DNA of 32,095 bases, taken from the NCBI GenBank assembly GCA_018240695.1, contig JAFEFH010000027.1:1-32095 (forward strand), in the 5' to 3' direction. Shown piece by piece: positions 24,868 to 32,095 of the stretch. The DNA comes from Pseudomonadota bacterium. GTDB lineage: Bacteria > Pseudomonadota > Alphaproteobacteria > Reyranellales > Reyranellaceae. How positions within the stretch are numbered: the stretch's first letter is position 1; every line of letters starts with the position of its first letter. Both the position numbers and the translations under genes were made by a program. The notes below the pieces were generated by a model. The model ran no database searches. It was given only the letters and a program-made list of their open reading frames with translations, and was not told where the DNA came from.

Positions 24868-26010
24868 ATGAAGTACAATCGCATTTCGGCCGATTGCCAC
24901 CTCGACATGCCGTGGATGCCGCCCGATCTCTTCACCTCGATGGCGCCGCGCGACATGAAGGACCGCATGCCGTTCGTGGTCGACACGCCCGAGGGCCCCA
25001 AATGGACCGCCAGGAACGGCGCGAGCTTCGGCTTCCGCAACGGCGTCGGGCCGTCCGGCTCCAAGTACCAGAAGGGCAAGCACCACCGGGTCGACACGAT
25101 GGCCGAGACCGGCCTCTACGAGGACGGCGCCAAGGGCATACAGCGCTGCTCGGACCCGCATCTGCGCATCAAGGACATGGACCGCGACAATGTCGATGCC
25201 GAGGTGATCTACGGCATCCTGGGCGCGTCCAGCCGTCTCAACGACAAGGATGCGTCGAACGAGATGCTGCGCATCTACAACGACTGGCTGAAGGACTTTT
25301 GCAGCCACTATCCCGACCGGCACATCGGCCTGGCCTGCCTGCCCTATGGCGACATCGACGCCGCCGTGAAGGAAGTCCATCGCGCGGCCAAGATGGGCCT
25401 GCGCGGGCTGGAGCTCTCCTGCTCCTGGGACATGGAGCCGATGTGGCATCCGATGTGGGACCCGCTGTGGAAGGCGGTGAACGACGTGCAGCTGCCGCTG
25501 CACTTCCACACCTTCCCGACGGTGCCGCCCGGCACGATCGAAAAGCATGGCGGCACCGTGGGCCGCCGGGTGTTCTTCACCGTCGTCTCGGGCTTCCAGA
25601 TGAACCTGGTGAACATCCTGGCCGCGATCATGTCCGCCAACGTGTTCGAGCGGTTCCCGCATGTGCGCATCGCATTCGGCGAGTCGGGCTGCGGCTGGAT
25701 CCCCTACGCGCTCGACCGCATGGACTTCGAATGGGAAGACCGCTTCTTCGACCTCGGCCTCAAGATGAAGCCGTCGGACTACTGGCGCCGCCAGTGCAAG
25801 GCCACGTTCCAGTACGACCGCATCGGCGCCAAGCTGATCGACGACATGGGCGCGGAGAGCCTGATGTGGGGCTCCGACTACCCGCACGGCGACGGCGTGT
25901 GGCCCTATTCAGACAAGTACATCAAGGAACAGTTCGCCGACGTCTCGCCCGAGGTGACGCGCATGATCACCTGCACCAACGCCGGCAAGTTCTACGGCCT
26001 CATCAACTAG
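24868..26010 (+). CDS. Amidohydrolase_2 family (ACMSD/decarboxylase-like) metal-dependent hydrolase
   Basis: 380 aa TIM-barrel amidohydrolase. The first metal motif is D9-C-H11 (SADCHLD). LHFHTFP supplies H212 and H214, GESGCGWIPYALDRMD (271-286) is typical of this family, and MWGSDYPHGDG holds the catalytic D337. The N-terminal segment has the long insertion (about 20-100) seen in many members. Characterised relatives are non-oxidative decarboxylases of aromatic or 2-oxo acids, such as ACMSD and gamma-resorcylate decarboxylase, but hydrolases also occur, so the reaction is open. The start is fixed by AAGGGAG upstream. It is divergent from the GMC oxidoreductase and convergent with the serine hydrolase. 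Confidence 0.9.
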   Translation: MKYNRISADCHLDMPWMPPDLFTSMAPRDMKDRMPFVVDTPEGPKWTARNGASFGFRNGVGPSGSKYQKGKHHRVDTMAETGLYEDGAKGIQRCSDPHLRIKDMDRDNVDAEVIYGILGASSRLNDKDASNEMLRIYNDWLKDFCSHYPDRHIGLACLPYGDIDAAVKEVHRAAKMGLRGLELSCSWDMEPMWHPMWDPLWKAVNDVQLPLHFHTFPTVPPGTIEKHGGTVGRRVFFTVVSGFQMNLVNILAAIMSANVFERFPHVRIAFGESGCGWIPYALDRMDFEWEDRFFDLGLKMKPSDYWRRQCKATFQYDRIGAKLIDDMGAESLMWGSDYPHGDGVWPYSDKYIKEQFADVSPEVTRMITCTNAGKFYGLIN

Positions 26011-26020
26011 GCCCGTCCGA

Positions 26021-27052
26021 CTATTCCCGTCGCGCCGCGCGCACCGCACGCGTGAAGGCGGCCACTTCGTTGCGGCGATTGTGGTCGGTGGGCGGTGCAT
26101 AGAGAGGTTGCGGGAAGGCGCCCAGCGTGACCACCACCAGCCCTTCCTTGCGGAACACGTCGATGCGCTGGCCGGCATGGCCCAGCGCCGCCATCACGCC
26201 GTCGCCCAGCCACCAGCTGTAGCCATAGTGCGTGATGTCATTGACCGGTGGTGCCGGCACGGCGAAGGCCGGCGTCGCGGCAGCCTCGACCCAGCTCTCA
26301 GGCAATACGCGCGCGCCGTCGATCACGCCGTCGTTCAGGACGAACAGCCCGAAGCGGCCGAAGTCGCGCAGGATCATGCCGGCGCGGCTGCCGCCGATCT
26401 CCTGCCCGCCCTCGCTCTCGAGCGTGTAGAAGGCGTCGCATTCCATGCCGGCCGGCTTCCAGACCTTGTCCGACATGTAGTCGGCCAGCGGCTTGCCGAT
26501 GGCGGCCGTCAGCGCGGCGCCCAGCAGGTACGTGTCGCCGGAATTGTAGAGGAACACCTCGCCCGCCCGGTGGGCGCGCGGCAGCGAGGCCATCAGCTTC
26601 AGCACCCCGCCCGGCACCTTGTCGGCCAGCGACTTGCTGTAGCGGTTCACGTCGGAGTTCCGGTCGGTGTAGTCCTCGTTCCAGCGCACGCCCGACGACA
26701 TGGTCATTACGTGGCGCAGGCTGACGCCCTCGTAGGCCGATCCGCGCAGCGCCGGCAGGAATTGCGTGAGCGGCGCGTCGATCGAGGCGATGGCGCCGTC
26801 GCGCACCGCGGCACCGACCAGCATCGCGGTCATCGACTTCACCGTCGACATGGTCGACCAGCGGTCATGCTCGCCCAGGCCGAGCCCGTAGCGTTCCAGC
26901 ACGACCTTGCCGTGGCGGATCACCAGCAGGCCGGTTATGACATTGCGGTCCATGAACGAGGCGACATCGTGCTCGACTCCGTCGACCGTGTAGCGCGGAT
27001 CGATCTCGGGGCCGCGCGGCAGCTCGCGCGCCGCCGGCCCCCTGGCGATCAC
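26021..27052 (-). CDS. Serine hydrolase, class C beta-lactamase fold
   Basis: 343 aa from the GTG at 27052. The nucleophile motif S69-T-V-K72 lies in RWSTMSTVKSM. LYNSGDTYLLG gives the Tyr motif and GHAGQ the third (H-x-G) box, so the active site looks complete. Blocks such as LLVIRHGKVVLERY and LRHVMTMSSGVRWNEDY are typical of beta-lactamase-related esterases and peptidases. The start is uncertain. Coding-like sequence (EDFLLFPPALQPYGYRIVDK) continues upstream to about 27165, yet between the upstream gene's stop and 27052 there is no ATG, GTG or TTG in frame, only CTG. Either a CTG start, a lost start, or true initiation at 27052 is possible. It is the third gene after the helicase and RAM-protein genes. 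Confidence 0.82.
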   Translation of the reverse strand: MIARGPAARELPRGPEIDPRYTVDGVEHDVASFMDRNVITGLLVIRHGKVVLERYGLGLGEHDRWSTMSTVKSMTAMLVGAAVRDGAIASIDAPLTQFLPALRGSAYEGVSLRHVMTMSSGVRWNEDYTDRNSDVNRYSKSLADKVPGGVLKLMASLPRAHRAGEVFLYNSGDTYLLGAALTAAIGKPLADYMSDKVWKPAGMECDAFYTLESEGGQEIGGSRAGMILRDFGRFGLFVLNDGVIDGARVLPESWVEAAATPAFAVPAPPVNDITHYGYSWWLGDGVMAALGHAGQRIDVFRKEGLVVVTLGAFPQPLYAPPTDHNRRNEVAAFTRAVRAARRE

Positions 27053-27168
27053 GCGATGGGCGAAGAGCTTGTCGACGATGCGATAGCCGTAGGGCTGAAG
27101 CGCCGGCGGAAAGAGCAGGAAGTCCTCGCCGCGCGGCAGGTGCTGGCGCGGGACGGAGAGCCTGGCCG

Positions 27169-27408
27169 TCAGGTGAAGGCCTTGAAGGTGATGAGCGTGA
27201 AGGTGTCCTTCACGCCGGCCAGCGTCTGGATCCTGCTGGTCACGAAATGGCCGATGTCGGTCTTTTCGTCGAGGTAGCACTTCATCAGGAGGTCGTACTG
27301 GCCGGAGGTCGAGTAGACCTCCGACACCTGCTCGACCGTGACCGCGTCGTCGGCGACCTGGTAGGCCTTGCCGAGTTCGCACTTCACCATGACGAAGATG
27401 GTCTGCAT
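27169..27408 (-). CDS. Stand-alone Lrp/AsnC ligand-binding (RAM) domain protein
   Basis: 79 aa consisting only of the RAM domain of Lrp/AsnC regulators (MQTIFVMVKCELGKAYQVAD, EVYSTSGQYDLLMKCYLDE, VTSRIQTLAGVKDT, TLITFKAF) with no DNA-binding helix-turn-helix. Such stand-alone proteins form small-molecule-binding oligomers and are thought to sense amino acids or modulate full-length Lrp proteins. The gene starts six bases after the DEAD-box helicase stop, so it is very likely cotranscribed. The serine hydrolase frame runs on from its 3' end. Confidence 0.88.
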   Translation of the reverse strand: MQTIFVMVKCELGKAYQVADDAVTVEQVSEVYSTSGQYDLLMKCYLDEKTDIGHFVTSRIQTLAGVKDTFTLITFKAFT

Positions 27409-27414
27409 CGGGTC

Positions 27415-28962
<1,548 letters not shown>

Positions 28963-28978
28963 TTAGTTTCCGTGACTT

Positions 28979-28999
28979 AGTCCATTCAATCGCTGGACT
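28979..28999 (-). promoter_or_regulatory. Hairpin in the 5' leader of the helicase gene
   Basis: AGTCCA (28979-28984) and TGGACT (28994-28999) pair around a nine-base loop, 17 bases upstream of the helicase ATG. DEAD-box helicase genes often have structured leaders involved in cold induction or autoregulation; the link here is inference. The stem is short. Confidence 0.3.
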
Positions 29000-29051
29000 G
29001 TGAAGCGGTCTCACTAGGTCCCGGGGATGGGGCCGGACCGCTGGCGGGGGT

Positions 29052-29080
29052 GATATGAGCCTTAGGTGTCCCCAAGTCAA
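29052..29080 (-). promoter_or_regulatory. Sigma70-like promoter for the helicase gene
   Basis: Read on the minus strand, TTGACT (29080-29075) is followed after 17 bases by CATATC (29057-29052). This is a good -35 box and a moderate -10 box at ideal spacing. Transcription would start near 29045 and give a leader of roughly 80 bases before the ATG at 28962. Confidence 0.45.
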
Positions 29081-29120
29081 TGCAGGGGTCCTGCGCGGCT
29101 GGGTCGCGTCCGGCGAGGGA

Positions 29121-29423
29121 TCAGGGACGCGCCTTGACCTCGATCTCGACGAACACGAATTCGAAGTCGTTGGGGTTGATGACGTCGTGCTCGACCCCGG
29201 TCTGGCGGGCATAGGAGACCCCGGCCCGCAGCGGCGCCGGCACCGTCGCCTTGCCGTCGAAAATGTGCAGCTCGCCGGTGGTGATCGGCACCACCACATA
29301 GTCGTGCAGGTGCTTATGCCAGCCGGTATGGCCGCCCGGCGGAAAGCGCCATTCGGTGACGACGACGCGGTCGTTGTCGACCTGGAGGGAGGGCTTGGCC
29401 AACGGCCTGTCTTTATCGTTCAT
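29121..29423 (-). CDS. Small single-domain cupin protein
   Basis: 100 aa single cupin barrel. Motif 1 is GGHTGWHKHLHDYVVVPITTG (30-50), with metal-type ligands H36 and H38 and a further H40. The usual Glu is replaced, since the position reads Val/Tyr. Motif 2 has H79 (GVEHDVINPND). Such small cupins may bind a metal and act as dioxygenases, isomerases or non-enzymatic sensors. No substrate can be deduced. The gene lies upstream of the helicase on the same strand but is separated from it by 158 bases containing the helicase promoter. It is divergent from the methyltransferase at 29489. Confidence 0.82.
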   Translation of the reverse strand: MNDKDRPLAKPSLQVDNDRVVVTEWRFPPGGHTGWHKHLHDYVVVPITTGELHIFDGKATVPAPLRAGVSYARQTGVEHDVINPNDFEFVFVEIEVKARP

Positions 29424-29488
29424 GGCGGCAGGCTAATGCGGGCGGCCGCGCTTGTCAGGTAAGCTTTCGGCCGCAACTGGAGGAAGCG

Positions 29489-30175
29489 ATGCTGCGTCCA
29501 TCGACGATCGCCACCTGGAACCGCAACCCCGCCGACGAGGAGGCGATGGGCGCGGCTCATGCCCCGATCTGGCGGCGCATGGTCGACGTTTCCGTCCCGC
29601 ACGATCTCAGCGCCTCGACCGTGCTCGACTACGGCTGCAACCAGGGCGGCTTCCTGCGGATGCTGTACGATACGCACCCCTTCAAGTCGGCGATCGGGAT
29701 CGACATCGCCCGCGAGTCGGTGGGCCGCGCCGAGCTGCTGAAGGGCCACCGGCCGATCGGCTACCAGGTCGCGAGCACCGCCGCGTCGCTCGGCCGGACC
29801 TTCGACTTCGCCTTCAGCCACGAAGTGCTCTACCTGCTGCCCGACCTGGCCGCACACGCCGCCGACATGAAGGCAGCCCTGCGGCCCGGCGGCGCGTATG
29901 TGGCAGCCGTCGGATGCCATACGGAGTCCGGCGTGTGGCCGCACTGGCGCAAGCTGATCGCGGAGACCTCGTCGATCCCGCTGTTCGACCATTCGCTCGA
30001 GGACGTGGCCAAGGCCTTCTCGGCCGCGGGCTTCGTCGTCGCCGTCCGCCCGCTGGCATTGGACGCCTTCATGCCGGTGACCGTGGGCAGTCCCTACTTC
30101 CCGAAGATCACCGACCAGTTACGCTACTATACGACCGACAAGGTGCTGTTCAGGTTCGTGCGCCAGGCGGCATAG
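29489..30175 (+). CDS. Class I SAM-dependent methyltransferase
   Basis: 228 aa. SAM motif I is VLDYGCNQGG (45-54) and the acidic residue after strand 2 is D72 (IGIDIARES). FDFAFSHEVLYLLPD corresponds to motif II/post-II and ALRPGGAYVAAVG to motif III. The C-terminus (GSPYFPKITDQLRYYTTDK) may form the substrate lid. It should transfer a methyl group from S-adenosylmethionine; the acceptor is not evident. The start has TGGAGGAAG upstream. It is convergent with the outer-membrane protein gene, with six bases between the stops. Confidence 0.87.
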   Translation: MLRPSTIATWNRNPADEEAMGAAHAPIWRRMVDVSVPHDLSASTVLDYGCNQGGFLRMLYDTHPFKSAIGIDIARESVGRAELLKGHRPIGYQVASTAASLGRTFDFAFSHEVLYLLPDLAAHAADMKAALRPGGAYVAAVGCHTESGVWPHWRKLIAETSSIPLFDHSLEDVAKAFSAAGFVVAVRPLALDAFMPVTVGSPYFPKITDQLRYYTTDKVLFRFVRQAA

Positions 30176-30181
30176 CGCCGT

Positions 30182-31852
30182 TCAGGGCGTGCCGAACCTG
30201 TAGGAGCCCTGCACGAACACACCGTAGCGCTGAGTCTCGAGCATGACGTAGCTGCTCGAGTCCGTGAGGTAGCCGTTCGCCGTCCACATCGACCAGTAAC
30301 GGCCACCGACACCGACGTTGAAGGCATCGGTGAGCGCATAGGAGAGCAGGATCTCCGCCTGCACACCGTTGCCTGTCCCGTTCGTGGGGAAATTCAGGGA
30401 ACGCAGCTTGTGCTCGTCGAGGCTTTCGACATGGACATACGGCAGATAGGCGAGGTCGATGCCGAGCTTCAGTCGCTTCGCCAGCTCGACATCGGCCGCA
30501 ACGCCCAGCCGCAGGGAGTTCCAGGTATCGGTCTCGGTGATGGCGTTGACGTTGTTGGCGATCGTCGGATAGCAGACCCCCGATCCGGGGCTCACGAGCT
30601 GAGCGCAGCCCAGGGTATTGAGGACCGTGTGGTAGCGGTTGTAGCCGACGAACAGGCCGACCTTGTGGTCGCGTCCGCGCAGCACGTCGTAGCCCACATC
30701 GACGGTCAGGTAATTCATCGTGCCGTTCACGTCCGACTGGGTGATCTCATAGCCCGACGGTTCGGCCGCCAGCGTGTTGGGCAACGCCCAGTCCTCGTCG
30801 TACATCGTCCCGTTCACGATGCCGCCCAGCCCGACAAAGCCCTTGATGAACGCGTTGAACGGCGCGTCGAGGCGCGCGAACAGCTCGCCCGAATGTCCTT
30901 CCAGATGATTGTACGGCAGGCGCGACACGAGGCTCATCTGCGAGCCGTTGGCGCTGGTGAGGCTCCCCGAACTGTACCAGTAGCGCGCGCCGCCCTCGAA
31001 TTCCCAACCCGGCGTCCACGGCACCTCGGCGCTGGACGGCGTCCCGTAGCTGTCGGCTGCCTTGCTTAGGGAGCCGAAATGATAGTTCAGGCCGACGCGC
31101 GCCACGTGCACGTCCTGCGACACGCTCGAAGCGCCGCCGCCCGGCACGCCCGTGACGTTGCCGGCCGCCGAGACGTCGACGGTCTCCGGCGTCGGCACCG
31201 TACCGAGGTTGAACCTCATGTACTGGTATCCGGCGTCGAGCGACCAGCGCGGCGTCAGCGCGTATTCGATGCCCGCCCCGATGGTCCAGCCCCAGGCGCT
31301 GACCATCTGGTTCGTCGGGGCGCCTTCGACGAGCGGATCGCCCGTCAGCGGAAAGCGGTCGAAGGCGGACAGGTTGTTCGGATCGATCTCGACCTGGCTG
31401 CGCATCCAGGCGAGGCCGGCCTTGCCATAGACCAGCAGGCGGCTATCCGGATCGGCCAGGTATCCGACGCGGCCCGTGAACGACGCCATCTCGCGCGGCA
31501 GCGTCTTGCAGTCGGAACCGACGAAAGTGATCGAGGATTGCAGGCACGTGTTGTGGCCCTGCGAGGACAGGATGCTGCCCTCCGCCTCGACGCCCACCAG
31601 CCACTTCGGCGCCACGCGCCAGTTGTAGCCGAGCTGAAGGCCCGCCAGGAAACCCGGCGAGGCGACGTTGCCGCCGAAGATGCCGTCGAGATTGTCGGGA
31701 TCTGAGAAGGTCGTGCGCGTCAGGGCCCCGCCCACGTGACCGCCGAAATAGAACCCCTGCCAGGCCGGGGCGGGCGGGTCGGCTGCGTTCGCCGGAGCCG
31801 CGACGATCGTCGTCAGAAGAAGGGCAATTCCCGCCAGCGCTTTGCGCGACAT
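30182..31852 (-). CDS. Outer-membrane protein with two fused beta-barrel domains (Omp31-like plus second barrel)
   Basis: 556 aa with a signal peptide (MSRKALAGIALLLTTIVAAP, cleavage near ANAA-DPPAP). Residues about 31-259 look like an Omp31/OmpA-type eight-strand barrel: WQGFYFGGHVGGAL, FLAGLQLGYNW, LLVYGKAGLAWM, then a last strand VHVARVGLNYHF with the aromatic-ending beta-signal. A linker (260-280) follows. A second set of amphipathic strands starts at GWEFEGGARYWYSSG (282-296) and ends with VFVQGSYRF (545-553), again a beta-signal, followed only by GTP. The second half resembles omptin-like or opacity-type barrels but was not identified. Single barrels of this class are 200-300 residues, so this looks like a tandem fusion. 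A possible -10 (TAAAAT) overlaps the stop of the upstream partial gene. Confidence 0.87.
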   Translation of the reverse strand: MSRKALAGIALLLTTIVAAPANAADPPAPAWQGFYFGGHVGGALTRTTFSDPDNLDGIFGGNVASPGFLAGLQLGYNWRVAPKWLVGVEAEGSILSSQGHNTCLQSSITFVGSDCKTLPREMASFTGRVGYLADPDSRLLVYGKAGLAWMRSQVEIDPNNLSAFDRFPLTGDPLVEGAPTNQMVSAWGWTIGAGIEYALTPRWSLDAGYQYMRFNLGTVPTPETVDVSAAGNVTGVPGGGASSVSQDVHVARVGLNYHFGSLSKAADSYGTPSSAEVPWTPGWEFEGGARYWYSSGSLTSANGSQMSLVSRLPYNHLEGHSGELFARLDAPFNAFIKGFVGLGGIVNGTMYDEDWALPNTLAAEPSGYEITQSDVNGTMNYLTVDVGYDVLRGRDHKVGLFVGYNRYHTVLNTLGCAQLVSPGSGVCYPTIANNVNAITETDTWNSLRLGVAADVELAKRLKLGIDLAYLPYVHVESLDEHKLRSLNFPTNGTGNGVQAEILLSYALTDAFNVGVGGRYWSMWTANGYLTDSSSYVMLETQRYGVFVQGSYRFGTP

Positions 31853-31894
31853 GTTCTGATCACACTGAACAACACAATACAGCTCGTGTGCATT

Positions 31895-32095
31895 TTAGAC
31901 GCGGTGACCGAGTTTCCGCAACGAACGATCGACCCATTGCGCGCCGATCTTCTCCTGCGTCCCGTTTTGGCGCAGGCGCTGGCGCAGGTTGGCGAAGTCG
32001 ACCCGGTCGAGCTCCTGGTCCTGGTTGAAGCAGGAGAAGACGACCGTCTCCTTGCCCGTCACCGGATCCTTGTGGAGCTGGAGGCACTGCGCGCA
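31895..32095 (-). CDS. C-terminal part of an unrecognised Cys-motif protein (cut by window end)
   Basis: The last 66 codons of a minus-strand gene are visible, from the window edge to TAA at 31895-31897. The sequence starts with a CAQC motif, continues KDPVTGKETVVFSCFNQDQ, and ends in an amphipathic, Arg-rich helix (LRQRLRQNGTQEKIG). A CxxC plus a later Cys suggests a metal- or iron-sulfur-binding C-terminus, perhaps of an oxidoreductase (inference). It is upstream of the outer-membrane protein gene on the same strand, 42 bases away. The frame was chosen because its composition is protein-like; the other frames here are Arg/Pro/Ala-rich shadows. Confidence 0.6.
   Translation of the reverse strand, partial: CAQCLQLHKDPVTGKETVVFSCFNQDQELDRVDFANLRQRLRQNGTQEKIGAQWVDRSLRKLGHRV

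Noticed and set aside
31860..32087. 75-codon minus-strand open frame at the right end
   Set aside because: Pro/Gly/Ala/Arg-rich translation; the neighbouring frame ending at 31895 is much more protein-like.

Overview
The window is about 32 kb of GC-rich, densely coded DNA. It reads as an accessory catabolic and transport region of an alphaproteobacterial chromosome. Codon choice is GC-rich, and the gene families (Bug/TctC receptors, Aap-type amino-acid ABC transporter, CaiB CoA-transferases, Omp31-like barrel, Lrp-type RAM protein) fit a Rhodospirillales/Reyranella- or Bradyrhizobium-like soil bacterium. That placement is inference from gene content only. No rRNA, tRNA, CRISPR array, transposase or integrase was seen. 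No gene-free stretch exceeds 300 bases.

Region 1 (1-8.1 kb) is acid and acyl-CoA catabolism. It holds an enolase-superfamily dehydratase/racemase (minus), divergent from an ACAD10/11-like acyl-CoA dehydrogenase, then a small DUF202 membrane protein and an orphan Bug receptor. A tight four-gene plus-strand operon follows: SDR dehydrogenase, alpha/beta hydrolase, family III CoA-transferase and acyl-CoA dehydrogenase. Together these look like a route that hydrolyses or oxidises a substrate, activates it to a CoA thioester and desaturates it. The substrate cannot be read from the sequence.

Region 2 (8.1-15.9 kb) holds a FUSC-type membrane protein, two adjacent paralogous secreted proteins built from a repeated CX14C motif, an epoxide-hydrolase-like enzyme, a second Bug receptor broken by a one-base frameshift, a D-aminoacylase-type amidohydrolase, a block of five consecutive palindromes (REP-like), and a divergent LysR regulator/tautomerase pair.

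Region 3 (15.9-24.8 kb) carries a general amino-acid ABC transporter (aapJ, aapQ, aapM) without its ATPase gene, divergent from hutF (formimidoylglutamate deiminase). A trypsin-like lipoprotein protease follows, then a GMC oxidoreductase translationally coupled to a peptide-type solute-binding protein that has no permeases nearby.

Region 4 (24.8-32.1 kb) contains an amidohydrolase_2/decarboxylase-like enzyme and a minus-strand run of DEAD-box helicase, stand-alone RAM protein and beta-lactamase-fold serine hydrolase. Further on are a cupin, a class I methyltransferase, an outer-membrane protein that looks like two barrels fused in tandem, and the C-terminal end of an unrecognised Cys-containing protein cut by the window edge.

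The strongest leads for something undescribed are the CX14C secreted pair, the double-barrel outer-membrane protein, the incomplete Aap transporter beside hutF, the unknown N-terminal domain of the protease lipoprotein, and the compound palindromic repeat.
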